From G965240465 sp965249525 (GTDB lineage: Bacteria; SAR324; JACQKK01), in NCBI GenBank assembly GCA_965249525.1, contig OZ252237.1, positions 372,001 to 436,000 of the forward strand: 64,000 bases of DNA, in the 5' to 3' direction. The notes below the pieces were generated by a model, which worked only from the letters and a program-made list of their open reading frames with translations, made no database searches and was not told where the DNA came from. The position numbers and the translations under genes are program-made. Positions 33,573 through 43,594 of the stretch are shown here, piece after piece. The number at the start of each line of letters is the position of its first letter. Position 1 is the stretch's first letter.

Positions 33573-35672
33573 TTAGGCGAACAGTAGCTGAAACAGTCCT
33601 TGTCCGAAGGCCGGAGCAAACACCAGACTAACAATGGCTTGCAGCTTGATGAGGATGTTCAAAGAAGGTCCTGAGGCATCTTTCAAGGGATCTCCCACCG
33701 TGTCGCCTACGACTGCGGCGGTGTGAGCGGCGGATCCTTTTCCACCTAGTCGTCCGCTTTCAATCAGTTTTTTGGCATTGTCCCAGGCTCCGCCAGCATT
33801 GACCGATGAGATGGCCAGCACCACGCCAGCAACCAGGCTGCCTATCAGCATGCCTGCTAGGGATTCTACTCCAAAGAGGAAGCCCACCAGCAGGGGTGCG
33901 ATCAATACCTGTGCGGCGGGAGCGATCATGTTCCTTAAGGCGGCGCGGGTGGAGATATCCACACAGCGGTGGTAGTTGGGCAAGACTATTGGAGCTTCTG
34001 TTGATTCAGCGGATGTTGGAGGAGGAGATTGTCTTAGACCAGGGATGGTGGCGAATTGATAGCGAACTTCATTGATGACTTCTCTTGCGGTTCTGCCGAC
34101 TGCACGCAGGATCATGGAGGTGAAGGAGAACGGCAGCATGGCACCAACCACCAGCAGGGAGATCACATGGGGTTGCAGGAGGTCAAGGGTTTGAACATCA
34201 GAACGCACCAGAAAGGCAAGAAACAGCGCCAAGGAAGTTAAAGCAGCAGAGCCGATGGCAAAGCCTTTTCCCACAGCTGCGGTGGTGTTGCCTGCTGCAT
34301 CTAGGGCATCTGTGCGTCGGCGCACATTTTCTTCTAATGCGGACATTTGTGCGATGCCGCCGGCGTTGTCGACGATGGGACCAAAGGCATCAATGGTGAG
34401 GGTCATGATGATAGTTCCCAGCATGCCGATGGCTGCGATGGCGATGCCATAACTGCCTGCTGCGAAGAAGCCGATGAAAACGGTTAATCCCAGCAACAGT
34501 ACAGGCAGAATGCTGCTGCGATAACCAAGTGCCATACCGATGACGATGTTGGTAGCAGCCCCTGTGCGCGATGCATTGGCGACCTCATGTACCGGTCGTG
34601 AGCGCGAGGAGGTAAAAAATTCGGTAACGATGCCGGTCAGCAGGCCTGTTATCAATCCAGTCAGCACACAGAAATACACGGCAATGCGAGAGACGTTTTT
34701 CTCCCCCATGGTGAAGTTTTCGGGGAGGGAATATTGGGTCAGCAGCAGTGCTACCACAGCCATCAGGATGGTGGAAATAAACAAAGCGCGCTTCAAGGCT
34801 GCTTCTGCACCCCGACCGCTGTTGGCATTCACCATAAAAGAAGTCAACAAAGCAACAGGCACCCCAACGGCAGTGAGAGAGATGGGGTACAGCAAGGCAG
34901 CTTCGCTGACAAATACGGCAGCACCGATCACCAAAGCGGCACAGGTACTCTCAGCGATGGAACCAAACAGATCTGCACCCATGCCGGCGACATCGCCTAC
35001 GTTGTCGCCCACATTGTCGGCAATGACTGCGGGGTTGCGGGGATCATCTTCGGGAATGTGTTGTTCTATTTTGCCTACCAGGTCTGCGCCCATATCGGCG
35101 GCCTTGGTGTAAATGCCGCCGCCTACACGGGCAAACAGGGCAACTGAGGATCCTCCCAAACCAAAACCCACCAAGGTTTCCATCAGATTGAGGCTGCTGG
35201 TGCTAAAGGGACGGTAAAGCAAGTACATGGCCATCAGACCCAACAAGGCGATGCCCACCAGACCAAAGCCCATCACCGCACCAGACTGAAAAGCACTGCG
35301 AAAAGCTGCCTGCATAGAACGCCTGGCTGCGGCTGTGGTATGAATATTTCCTTTGGTGGCTGCTCGCATGCCTAGCCAGCCAGCACCGATGGAACAAAAC
35401 GCCCCCACCACAAATGACAAAGTAGTCTTAAAGTCCACCAGCAACCACACCAATATGCTGAAGCCAATGATGAATATCAGTATATGACGGAATTCGCGTT
35501 TTAAGAATGCCTCAGACCCACTGGAGATAGCATCAGCAATTTGGGTCATACGTTTGGCTTGTCCTTCAGGGATGCCTCGGACAGGATCTTGCCGCTTTAA
35601 GCGGTTATAAAAGAAGCCTGCAACCAACAAAGATAGCAGCCCCAGCAAAATGATAGTAATCTCGGTTTGCAT
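33573..35672 (-). CDS. hppA: Membrane-bound pyrophosphatase, K+-dependent type
   Basis: Couples pyrophosphate hydrolysis to pumping of H+ or Na+. 699 residues, about 16 transmembrane helices, with the substrate motifs GGGIYTKAADMGADLVGK, DDPRNPAVIADNVGDNVGD and DNAGGIAQM. GNTTAAVGKG has Ala where K+-independent enzymes have Lys, placing it in the K+-dependent group. Whether the pumped ion is H+ or Na+ cannot be decided by eye. GGGAG lies before the ATG. It would recover energy from biosynthetic pyrophosphate. Confidence 0.95.
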   Translation of the reverse strand: MQTEITIILLGLLSLLVAGFFYNRLKRQDPVRGIPEGQAKRMTQIADAISSGSEAFLKREFRHILIFIIGFSILVWLLVDFKTTLSFVVGAFCSIGAGWLGMRAATKGNIHTTAAARRSMQAAFRSAFQSGAVMGFGLVGIALLGLMAMYLLYRPFSTSSLNLMETLVGFGLGGSSVALFARVGGGIYTKAADMGADLVGKIEQHIPEDDPRNPAVIADNVGDNVGDVAGMGADLFGSIAESTCAALVIGAAVFVSEAALLYPISLTAVGVPVALLTSFMVNANSGRGAEAALKRALFISTILMAVVALLLTQYSLPENFTMGEKNVSRIAVYFCVLTGLITGLLTGIVTEFFTSSRSRPVHEVANASRTGAATNIVIGMALGYRSSILPVLLLGLTVFIGFFAAGSYGIAIAAIGMLGTIIMTLTIDAFGPIVDNAGGIAQMSALEENVRRRTDALDAAGNTTAAVGKGFAIGSAALTSLALFLAFLVRSDVQTLDLLQPHVISLLVVGAMLPFSFTSMILRAVGRTAREVINEVRYQFATIPGLRQSPPPTSAESTEAPIVLPNYHRCVDISTRAALRNMIAPAAQVLIAPLLVGFLFGVESLAGMLIGSLVAGVVLAISSVNAGGAWDNAKKLIESGRLGGKGSAAHTAAVVGDTVGDPLKDASGPSLNILIKLQAIVSLVFAPAFGQGLFQLLFA

Positions 35673-35728
35673 ATATTCAACTCCCTATGGTGGAAAAGTT
35701 TGCCAAAAATTTGTGAAAAGTGCACAAC

Positions 35729-35757
35729 TTGATAAAAAAACAACTTTGCTATTGTAT
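35729..35757 (+). promoter_or_regulatory. Possible promoter for the lipoprotein gene
   Basis: TTGATA and TTGTAT with a 17-bp A-rich spacer in the hppA-lipoprotein divergent region; a sequence match only. Confidence 0.3.
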
Positions 35758-35823
35758 ATAGCGTGAGTCAGCTGGTGTCTAGCATTTATTTTAATGAATT
35801 ACTTGCACAGATAAAAATTCTTC

Positions 35824-36564
35824 ATGCGCCTATGTTTTTTACATCAGTCAATTGCCCGCAGCAGCTTGCAGGGGGGGTGGCGGGGGTTGGTAGGTCTGCT
35901 GCTGATATACTTGCTGCTTGTGGGGCTGGCAAGTTGTTCTACTGCACGTGAACGCTACCAAGCCAAACCCGTACGCAGTTTACTAAAATATCGTGATAGT
36001 GAAGCTAGCAGGCTGCTTAAACGCACCCATCGCAGTGGGAATTTGTACATTAATTTTCGTTCCACACTAGAAGTAGATGCAGTGCTGATGGATAGACAAT
36101 TGCGTAAATTGATTGCCAATCGTTATGCAGAAAAGTTTTTGTTATCGGAGAAGCAGGCCAAGGTGCTGCAGGTAGAACAGGAATCGGCATTTGACAATAG
36201 TATTGAGATGCTGGTGTTTGTGTATGAAGGTGCCAACAATTTGACTGATCTCACTCGCAGCGATGCCCCCTGGCGCATTTTGCTGCGGGATGATGAGGGC
36301 AGGCTGCATCCTCCCAGTCAGGTGTTGCGCCTGCGCAAACACCATCCACAATACCAACTGCTGGAGCATAATTTTGCGGTAGTAGATCGTTGGACGCAGG
36401 CTTATCGCATTAAATTTCCCAAGCTGGCCAAGGGCATTTTGGGTCAAAAAGTGGGCAAACAGCCCATGCAGCTGATATTTACCGGCATCAAAGGTTCTGT
36501 GATTTTGAATTGGCAAGACCCGTCTTTATTTTATCGGCTGGATATTCCAGCACCCAGTGCCTAG
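35824..36564 (+). CDS. Putative lipoprotein of unknown function
   Basis: 246 residues. A basic n-region and hydrophobic stretch end in the lipobox LASC (Cys about 38), so it should be lipidated and membrane-attached. The mature part is mixed alpha/beta with no motif I recognise. Ile/Phe-rich strands at the end (QLIFTGIKGSVILNWQDP) suggest a beta-sandwich. Divergent from hppA and upstream of the filament-like gene. Confidence 0.65.
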   Translation: MRLCFLHQSIARSSLQGGWRGLVGLLLIYLLLVGLASCSTARERYQAKPVRSLLKYRDSEASRLLKRTHRSGNLYINFRSTLEVDAVLMDRQLRKLIANRYAEKFLLSEKQAKVLQVEQESAFDNSIEMLVFVYEGANNLTDLTRSDAPWRILLRDDEGRLHPPSQVLRLRKHHPQYQLLEHNFAVVDRWTQAYRIKFPKLAKGILGQKVGKQPMQLIFTGIKGSVILNWQDPSLFYRLDIPAPSA

Positions 36565-36911
36565 AGGGCAGTGTGTGCTTGCCAGCGGGCATGGTCTCAT
36601 GTTATGTTGGTATTACTTTGAGTTTTTTGCATAGGGGAACACGCAGCAGGCTCAAGAAAAAGGCATAAAACAAAAAAACATAGAAAAAAGCAAAAAAATT
36701 GTTATTTTTTGTTGTGTAACTAAAAATAGTAAGATATATGTAACAAGTGTGGAATTTCCTTTGGGTCTTGTTGCTTAATGAAATTCTCCAACTTTTATTG
36801 GCAGGATGCTTGTTTTTTCCTGCTTTCCTCTTTTTTCACAGCATCTTTTATCAGAACTAAGGCGACAGCCGTTTTTGCTGAACTAGATGCGGTTTTGGAG
36901 TAGAAAATACC
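36565..36911 (+). other. AT-rich upstream region of the filament-like gene
   Basis: 347 bp without a gene. An A-tract-rich block (36650-36700), like an UP element, precedes a possible promoter TTGTGT (36712)-17 bp-TATATG (36735), with a long 5' leader. This would fit strong expression, but it is a pattern match. Confidence 0.4.
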
Positions 36912-38759
36912 ATGGCCCGAGATACTATTACCCGCGGTCCCAATTTAATACATCCCGAAAAGCCCAGTGCTGTTGGTTCTCGCAACAGTCTTAACCGGGA
37001 TAACCGCAACGAGTATGAAGAGTCCAAACTTCTCATAGATGAAGAAGTGGATAAGGTGCTGAACCATATCCACGCCAAACTTCCACCCGAAGTACTGGAA
37101 AAACTGGATGTAATGGGCAGTGTGAAATCCAAACTGCACAATTACTTCAATCAGAACTTCCAAAACATGTACAATCGTTACCTCACCACTATGGAGGATG
37201 AACTCTCTAAAAAGGTGCGTGATCTGGTTGACAAGGAAGAATACCGCAGTCTCAACCGCTACACCCCTAGGGAAGTTGGCGAAATTCTAGACAAAATCGG
37301 CGGTGCGGATAAATTCAACACTGGTGAAGTGGAAAAATCTATCGTCAATATTTACGGCCACCTGCAAGGACATATCCAGCGTGGTATGTTTGAGTTAGAA
37401 AATGAAACCAACGCCCTGCTAAGGCAAAAATCCGATGTGGGTGCCTTTGTCCGTGGTGAAAACGCTTATGCTATCGCTAAGTGCTCCTTCAAAAATAACT
37501 TCTACAAGCCAAAAAATGTGGTGGATGTAAAATTGGCTATCAATATCCTAGACAGTGAATTAATTAGCCCGATTTACCACTATCAAATTCCCACAGAAAC
37601 CATCATCAAAGATGTCATCAGCAAGCACGTACATGAACTGATTGAACGTGAAATAGAAGAACTCAACAGCACCTTGATTGATGAAGGCAAAGAAGAACTC
37701 ACCACCACTGAATCCATGTTTGAGAAAATCAAGGCACTGGACAACTACCTTGATGATGACCTCAAAAACGAACAAGCCAAACGCTATCAGTTCGTGGCGA
37801 AACGCTTTATGGATCACATCTCTGGCTTGAAAGCTGAAATTGATCCTGAAGAGTACGATCCCCTCAAAGTTCGTGAAAGTATCCAAGCGGTCATTGATAA
37901 CGAAAATATTCGTAACCGCGGTTTTAACACAGCTATCAACAATTTGACTGCGGTGTTGGATACTTCTCGCATGGGATACCAGCATGTGGAAAACTTCAAA
38001 AACGCTCGCCAAGCTGTGGTGCGTGAATACGAAGATACCGATGTGAACAACTTGCCTGATGAACGCTATATTGTGCGCCTCTCATACTATGATTCCGAAC
38101 AAGTACGCTCCATGCGCAACGCCTACGATCTGCAAATGCAAGAAATACAGGCAGAAATCGTTAAGGTGTTTGATGTGGTCAATGTTCTAGCTGAAGATCA
38201 TAAAACCCGTATCGGTAAACGTGACTACGATGATGTGGCAGAGCATTATCTGGTCAAAAAGAACCGCAGCAATAGTATCCGTAAATGGTTCTCTCCCAAT
38301 ATAGAAGTTGAAGAGACTCCCAAACTTTGGAATGAAATCACTTTTATCCCGCCAAAAGGCACCCAAATTGAAGAATCCAACCGAACCGATCTGCACTTGA
38401 TTGAAGAACTGCGTAAGCGCATCATCAGAAGCCGTAAAACCCTTCATGAAATCTTCGGTTCCCATCATCCTTCTGAACGCAACATCGTTGACAGCAGATT
38501 GAACTTCTTGGAAGGCAAGTTTGAAGAATTTGAATCCATGGTCAATCCCTATCACATCCTCCCAGGACTGGTATTGGAAGTGGATATCACTTCGGTCAAG
38601 CGCAAGCGCACTACCATGCTCTCCATGGCTAATGTGCTTAACGAGTTCCTCTACTCTGTATCTAAGGGCTTCCAAGACACAGCCTTTGCTGAATTTTCTC
38701 GCAGACGTTCCACCGTCCGCGCAGATATCACTCAAAACTTTGAGCAAAGCACAGACTAA
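36912..38759 (+). CDS. Large helical protein resembling spirochaete cytoplasmic filament protein CfpA
   Basis: 615 residues, no signal peptide or membrane segment, mostly predicted helix and highly charged, so cytoplasmic. The C-terminal block (VNPYHILPGLVLEVDITSVK, then RKRTTMLSMANVLNEFLY and FSRRRSTVRADI) resembles my memory of CfpA, which builds ribbon filaments in treponemes; I could not check this. CfpA is somewhat longer. The gene stands alone with an A-rich upstream region and a strong terminator, consistent with abundant product. An alternative is an unrelated coiled-coil protein. Confidence 0.5.
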   Translation: MARDTITRGPNLIHPEKPSAVGSRNSLNRDNRNEYEESKLLIDEEVDKVLNHIHAKLPPEVLEKLDVMGSVKSKLHNYFNQNFQNMYNRYLTTMEDELSKKVRDLVDKEEYRSLNRYTPREVGEILDKIGGADKFNTGEVEKSIVNIYGHLQGHIQRGMFELENETNALLRQKSDVGAFVRGENAYAIAKCSFKNNFYKPKNVVDVKLAINILDSELISPIYHYQIPTETIIKDVISKHVHELIEREIEELNSTLIDEGKEELTTTESMFEKIKALDNYLDDDLKNEQAKRYQFVAKRFMDHISGLKAEIDPEEYDPLKVRESIQAVIDNENIRNRGFNTAINNLTAVLDTSRMGYQHVENFKNARQAVVREYEDTDVNNLPDERYIVRLSYYDSEQVRSMRNAYDLQMQEIQAEIVKVFDVVNVLAEDHKTRIGKRDYDDVAEHYLVKKNRSNSIRKWFSPNIEVEETPKLWNEITFIPPKGTQIEESNRTDLHLIEELRKRIIRSRKTLHEIFGSHHPSERNIVDSRLNFLEGKFEEFESMVNPYHILPGLVLEVDITSVKRKRTTMLSMANVLNEFLYSVSKGFQDTAFAEFSRRRSTVRADITQNFEQSTD

Positions 38760-38784
38760 GTCCCAAAGCCTGTTTGTATAAGAA

Positions 38785-38819
38785 AGCCAGCCTCTCAAAA
38801 AGGGGGTTGGCTTTTTTTT
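38785..38819 (+). terminator. Rho-independent terminator of the filament-like gene
   Basis: AGCCAGCCTC pairs with GGGGGTTGGCT (two wobble pairs), followed by eight T. On the other strand the hairpin is followed by TTTCTT, so it may also serve the convergent trp operon. Confidence 0.88.
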
Positions 38820-38892
38820 GTGACTTTTTTGTATCTGTTTTCGATGTCTGTTGCACTTTTAAGCTTAGCAGCTGGAGAAAACCTGCTAGGGT

Positions 38893-39708
38893 TCACCCAA
38901 CTATTGGCGTATCCAGTGCCTGACGCATAGTACGCACCTGTTCCAGCAGTTGCTGTTCAGCCAAGCTGGGGTCTTTTACTGCTTGGGCAGCACATGCCAC
39001 CAACACGCTGCCTACCACCACGCCATCACAATGCTGACTCAGTTTCCCCGCCAACTCAGCCGTAGTGATGCCAAAACCTGCCAACAGCGGTAGCTTTGTG
39101 AAGCGGCGCAGGCGTTGGGTGCGCGCCTGCAGATTTTCTCCCACCCCTTGCTGGCTGCCTGTGACCCCTTTGAGCGATACCAAATAAATGAAACCGCTGG
39201 AAACTTCTGCTACACGCCGTGCATGGTAGTCGTCACTGTTGGGGGCTTCTAACAAAATGGCATGTACTTCTGCATCATGTGCCAGTTTTCTCCATTGCTG
39301 GGTTTCATCTACGGGCAGGTCGGGTACAATCACACCGCTGATGCCGTTTTTCTGGACTTGGGTTAGCAAGGTTTTTTCGCCATAGCGAAAAATGGGGTTG
39401 TAATAGGTCATCAGGGTGAGGGGCAGGGAAGATTGCTGCCGAATGCTGCCACATATTTCCAGAAAGCCATCCAGATGATGCAGATGCAGCAGGGCGCGCT
39501 GAGATGCTTGTTGAATCACCGGTCCATCAGCCACGGGGTCACTAAAAGGGAAGCCCAATTCCAGCATGTCCACGCCTGCTGCTGCCAGCTTGGGGGCGAT
39601 GCGCACAGTAAAATCAGGATGGGGGTCGGCAGCCATCAAGTAGGCTACCAGCAATTTGCGACCTTGACTGAGTCGCTGTGCAAAGGCTTCATCCAGTTGG
39701 TTCTGCAC
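38893..39708 (-). CDS. trpA: Tryptophan synthase alpha chain
   Basis: Cleaves indole-3-glycerol phosphate and passes indole to TrpB. 271 residues, TIM barrel, with the catalytic Glu in LELGFPFSDPVADGP and Asp/Gly loop VIVPDLPVDE, and YLVSLKGVTGS. It starts with GTG directly after the trpB stop, with no gap, so translation is coupled. Last gene of the operon. Confidence 0.96.
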   Translation of the reverse strand: MQNQLDEAFAQRLSQGRKLLVAYLMAADPHPDFTVRIAPKLAAAGVDMLELGFPFSDPVADGPVIQQASQRALLHLHHLDGFLEICGSIRQQSSLPLTLMTYYNPIFRYGEKTLLTQVQKNGISGVIVPDLPVDETQQWRKLAHDAEVHAILLEAPNSDDYHARRVAEVSSGFIYLVSLKGVTGSQQGVGENLQARTQRLRRFTKLPLLAGFGITTAELAGKLSQHCDGVVVGSVLVACAAQAVKDPSLAEQQLLEQVRTMRQALDTPIVG

Positions 39709-40914
39709 TTAGGAGTTCTCTTGCAGGTGTTGCATAAGGATTTGCAGGTCTTTGTCTCCACGCCCAGAGAGGTTCACCACCACCCGTTGCTTAGGCGACA
39801 TTTTGCTGGCGGTCTCCAGGGCATCTGCTACGGCATGTGCGCTTTCCAAAGCAGGCAGAATGCCTTCTAGGCGACACAGTAATTGGGTGGCTGCCAGGGC
39901 TTGTTGGTCATCCACTGCGTGGTATTGCACCCGTTTGGTGTCACACAGCCAGCTGTGTTCTGGACCTACGCCGGGGTAATCCAATCCCGCAGACAGCGAA
40001 TGGGCTTCTTTTATTTGTCCGCCGTTGTCTTGGAGTACATAACTCATGCTGCCATGCAGTACACCCACCTGGCCTGCCTGGATGGGGGCAGCATGCCGAC
40101 CGCTCTCCACACCCTCTCCGCCGGCTTCAATGCCCCGCATGCGCACTTGGGGGTTGTCCAAAAATGGCGCAAACAAGCCGATGGCGTTGCTGCCACCCCC
40201 TACACAGGCAATCAGCATATCTGGCAAGCTCCCGACTGCCTCTTGCAGCTGCTGTTTGGTTTCCTCCCCAATCACCCGCTGGAATTCCCGCACCATGGTG
40301 GGATAAGGGTGAGGACCAGCCACAGAACCAATCACATAATAGGTGTCATCTACCCGCGCCACCCAATTGCGCAGCGCCTCATTCATGGCGTCTTTTAAGG
40401 ATGCCGAACCCGTATGCACTGAGGTTACCTGCGCCCCCAGCATACGCATGCGGGCAACATTGGGGGCTTGTCTTTCCATGTCTTTTGCCCCCATGAACAC
40501 TTCACAACTCAGGTTAAAGCGCGCAGCACAAGTGGCTGTGGCTACTCCATGCATGCCCGCCCCTGTTTCTGCGATTAATTTCTTTTTCCCCAGACGTTGT
40601 GCCAGCATCACCTGCCCAATGGTGTTGTTGATTTTATGCGCTCCGGTATGTGCCAGGTCTTCGCGCTTTAAGAATATTTGAGCCCCCTTGGCATGAGCAG
40701 TCAGCCGTTTGGCGGGGTATAGGGGGGTGGGGCGTCCTACATATTCATGCAGTTCCTGATGGTATTGCTGCCAGAAGGCAGCATCTTGGCGAATGGCTTC
40801 AAAGCCTGCTTCTACTTCTTGCAGGGGTGCGATGAGGGTCTCAGGCACGTAGCGTCCTCCATAGATGCCGAAGCGTCCTGGGACATGAGGGGTGGCAGAG
40901 GTTGCATCAGGCAT
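39709..40914 (-). CDS. trpB: Tryptophan synthase beta chain
   Basis: Condenses indole with serine using PLP. 401 residues; the PLP lysine lies in KREDLAHTGAHKINNT, and the phosphate loop is GGGSNAIG. The C-terminal SGRGDKD is typical. Lies between trpF and trpA. Confidence 0.98.
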   Translation of the reverse strand: MPDATSATPHVPGRFGIYGGRYVPETLIAPLQEVEAGFEAIRQDAAFWQQYHQELHEYVGRPTPLYPAKRLTAHAKGAQIFLKREDLAHTGAHKINNTIGQVMLAQRLGKKKLIAETGAGMHGVATATCAARFNLSCEVFMGAKDMERQAPNVARMRMLGAQVTSVHTGSASLKDAMNEALRNWVARVDDTYYVIGSVAGPHPYPTMVREFQRVIGEETKQQLQEAVGSLPDMLIACVGGGSNAIGLFAPFLDNPQVRMRGIEAGGEGVESGRHAAPIQAGQVGVLHGSMSYVLQDNGGQIKEAHSLSAGLDYPGVGPEHSWLCDTKRVQYHAVDDQQALAATQLLCRLEGILPALESAHAVADALETASKMSPKQRVVVNLSGRGDKDLQILMQHLQENS

Positions 40915-40957
40915 GGGGGAGGCTTATCGGACAAGAGAGGAGGATATGGGGAGTGAA

Positions 40958-41581
40958 TTATTGTGGGCCTGAAGCAGCGTGTGCGTTTTGAAAGAAAGCC
41001 TGCATTTTGTGGGGGTCTTTTTTGCGGAGAGAACTTTCTAAGCCAGAGGCGGCGTCTATGGCAAAGGGGTCTGCTTGTTCAATGGCTTGGGCGATGTTTT
41101 CTGGCTGCAGACCTCCAGCAAGTATCACCCGATGGTTTGCTGCCAGTTGTTTGCCCCATGACCAGTTTATGGTTTTCCCGCTGCCGCCGTGCAGGGTGGC
41201 ATCCCAGGCGTCCAGCATCACCAGAGGTTCGGGGGCTTGCTGGGCTTTAACAAGTTCTGCCTGGCTGCGCGGACGAAACACCCGCCAGGCGGGGCGATGC
41301 AACATTTTTAGCATGTCATAGTGCTGGTTGCCATGCAATTGCAAACGATCCAGCTGGCAGTCCGCAGCGATTTGGTTCAGCTGCTGTGGATGACCCTCAA
41401 CGAATACCCCAACCTTGAGGGTGTGGGGAGAGAGTTGGCCAATGATGGTGCGTACGGCTGCGGCATCAACGGCACGGGGGCTGGCAGCATGAAAGACGAA
41501 TCCCAGTGCCCAGGCGCCTAGGGATTCCGCTAGACGGGCGTCGTTGAGATTGGTCAGTCCACAGATTTTGATGCGCAGCAT
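40958..41581 (-). CDS. trpF: Phosphoribosylanthranilate isomerase
   Basis: Isomerises phosphoribosylanthranilate. 207 residues, small TIM barrel: catalytic Cys in KICGLTNLNDA, LQLHGN, ILAGGLQPENI and DAASGLES. 28 bp after trpC. Confidence 0.95.
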   Translation of the reverse strand: MLRIKICGLTNLNDARLAESLGAWALGFVFHAASPRAVDAAAVRTIIGQLSPHTLKVGVFVEGHPQQLNQIAADCQLDRLQLHGNQHYDMLKMLHRPAWRVFRPRSQAELVKAQQAPEPLVMLDAWDATLHGGSGKTINWSWGKQLAANHRVILAGGLQPENIAQAIEQADPFAIDAASGLESSLRKKDPHKMQAFFQNAHAASGPQ

Positions 41582-41609
41582 GAAGGGATACCATCAAGAG
41601 GGGGGAGCA

Positions 41610-42473
41610 TCACTGCTGAGGGGCTGCGGGCTTTTGCAGCAATTTTTGCAGCAGGGCAGCAGGGTTGGGGCTTTGCATCAGGGCTTCTCCAATCAGGAAG
41701 GCATCTACGCCTGCTTGGCTAAGCTGGTTGAGTTGCTGGGGGGAGTTCAAGCCGGATTCAGCGATGCAGATATCTTGTTCTTGGTAGTGTGGCAGCAGCT
41801 TAAGGGTGCGCTGGGTATCCACTTGGAAGGTGTGCAGGTTGCGGTTGTTGATGCCGATGAGGGCAGCCCCTGCTGCTTGGGCTTGGGCGAGTTCTTGTTC
41901 ATTGGTTATTTCTACCAGGGCGTGTATGCCGGCATCGGTTGCGGTTTGCAGCATGGTGCCCAGATTTGATGTCAGGGCGGCGGCGATGAGGAGGCAGGCA
42001 TCTGCGCCCAGCCAGCGGGCATAAAACACCTGCCAGGGGTCTATGAGAAAATCTTTTTGCAATAACGGCAGGGGGCAGCAGCTGCGGATTTCTTGCAGTA
42101 GTTCTGGCGAGCCTCCAAAGAAGGGGGCGTCGGTTACCACTGAGATGGCGTGTGCGCCTCCTTGGACATAGCTGGCGATTTGTTTGGAGGCATTGCCATG
42201 CCATGGGAATTGCCCTTTGGAGGGTGATTTTTGTTTGAGTTCGGCGATGATTCGTATGGTGTGGGGAGGCGAGCTTCTGGGGCGGGAGCCTTTGAGGGCG
42301 TAGGCAAAGTCTTTTGCAGGCCTGCGATTTTTGAGTTGTTTTTGGATGTGGGCGAGGGGGAGTGCAGCTTTGCGTTGGGTGATTTCATGCTGTTTGGCTG
42401 CTAGGATGCGTGCCAATAGATCGGGTGGGTTTTGGCGGTTGGTGATGGGGCTGGGGTGTGCAGGAGGCATCAT
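41610..42473 (-). CDS. trpC: Indole-3-glycerol phosphate synthase
   Basis: Closes the indole ring. 287 residues with IIAELKQKSPSKG, VVTDAPFFGGS, LLQKDFLIDPWQV, LIGINNRNLHTF and IAESGL. A separate gene, not fused to trpF as in enterics. 24 bp after trpD. Confidence 0.96.
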   Translation of the reverse strand: MMPPAHPSPITNRQNPPDLLARILAAKQHEITQRKAALPLAHIQKQLKNRRPAKDFAYALKGSRPRSSPPHTIRIIAELKQKSPSKGQFPWHGNASKQIASYVQGGAHAISVVTDAPFFGGSPELLQEIRSCCPLPLLQKDFLIDPWQVFYARWLGADACLLIAAALTSNLGTMLQTATDAGIHALVEITNEQELAQAQAAGAALIGINNRNLHTFQVDTQRTLKLLPHYQEQDICIAESGLNSPQQLNQLSQAGVDAFLIGEALMQSPNPAALLQKLLQKPAAPQQ

Positions 42474-42497
42474 CGCGGGGGTATGGGAGTGCTTGGC

Positions 42498-43583
42498 TTA
42501 AGAGCGTGTGGAGGAGGGTGCGTGTTGTTGGTGAAAGCTGCGCAGTTGTTGCAGCAGCTTATGGGTTTTGCCTGCGGAGACGGCATGCTTGGCCATGGCG
42601 ATGCCTTTTTTGATGCTGTCAGCGAGGCCGGCGAGGTAAATACCTGCGCCAGCGTTGACTGCTGCCAGTTCTTGGAAGGGGGTGGCTGCTTTTCCATTGA
42701 GGATTTGTTCTGCCACGGCGATGGCTTGTGGGCGTGATGCTACTTGCAGTTGTGCCAGGGGGAAGGCGGGGACTTCCAGTTGTTGGGGGGTCAGTTGGTA
42801 TTCACGAATGTTTCCCTGCTTTAATTCTATCACTTGGGTGGGACCGCTGAGACTGATTTCGTCCATGCCGTCTGCGCCATGGACTATTAGGGCGTGGGAG
42901 GTGTTGAGTCCTTTGAGGGCGTGGGCAAAGCGATGCAGATTTGCTTTTTTGCTGACCCCCAGTAAGAATCGTTGGGCATGGGCGGGGTTGGTGAGGGGTC
43001 CCAATAGATTAAAGATGCTGGGCAGTCCGATTTCTTTGCGGGCTTGGGCAGCGTGTTTCATGGCGGGGTGGAATGTTTGGGCAAACAAAAAGGTGAATCC
43101 TGTGGCTTCTAAACAGGCTAGGGCAGCAGCTGGTGGGAGGTCTAATCGCAGCCCTAGGGCTTCCAGCACATCTGCGCTGCCGCATTGGCTGCTCACCGCC
43201 CGATTGCCATGCTTTGCCACAGCTGCCCCACAGCTGGCTGCTATTAAGGCAGCTACGCTGGATATGTTAGGAGTCTGCAAATCATCCCCGCCAGAACCCA
43301 CAATGTCCAACACGGGCTGACCTTTGGCAGGCTTGCCCAGCGAGTGGTCACGCATCACGCAGGCAGCACTCACCAACTCCTCGCTGGTCTCCCCCTTGGC
43401 ACTCATGGCTACCATGAAGGCAGCAATCTGTGGCGAAGTCCAACTTCCATTCATGATTTGCTCCATCAAGGCTTTCATGGCTGGGGCAGAAAGTTCCTCA
43501 GCAGCCACCAGGCGACGCAGAAAATCACGGGGGGTGGCGTTGGTAAAGTCAGTGGGGGAGTCAGCATTCATATGATGAACCAT
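42498..43583 (-). CDS. trpD: Anthranilate phosphoribosyltransferase
   Basis: Transfers phosphoribose to anthranilate. About 361 residues with the PRPP motif DIVGSGGDDLQTPNIS, KHGNRAVSSQCGSADVLEALG and NPAHAQRFLLGV. The start could be ATG 43583 or 43571; an upstream TTG at 43604 lies inside a tandem repeat and is less likely. No ribosome site is obvious. First gene of trpDCFBA; trpE and trpG are not in the window. Confidence 0.94.
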   Translation of the reverse strand: MVHHMNADSPTDFTNATPRDFLRRLVAAEELSAPAMKALMEQIMNGSWTSPQIAAFMVAMSAKGETSEELVSAACVMRDHSLGKPAKGQPVLDIVGSGGDDLQTPNISSVAALIAASCGAAVAKHGNRAVSSQCGSADVLEALGLRLDLPPAAALACLEATGFTFLFAQTFHPAMKHAAQARKEIGLPSIFNLLGPLTNPAHAQRFLLGVSKKANLHRFAHALKGLNTSHALIVHGADGMDEISLSGPTQVIELKQGNIREYQLTPQQLEVPAFPLAQLQVASRPQAIAVAEQILNGKAATPFQELAAVNAGAGIYLAGLADSIKKGIAMAKHAVSAGKTHKLLQQLRSFHQQHAPSSTRS

Positions 43584-43594
43584 AAAAGTGTGGG

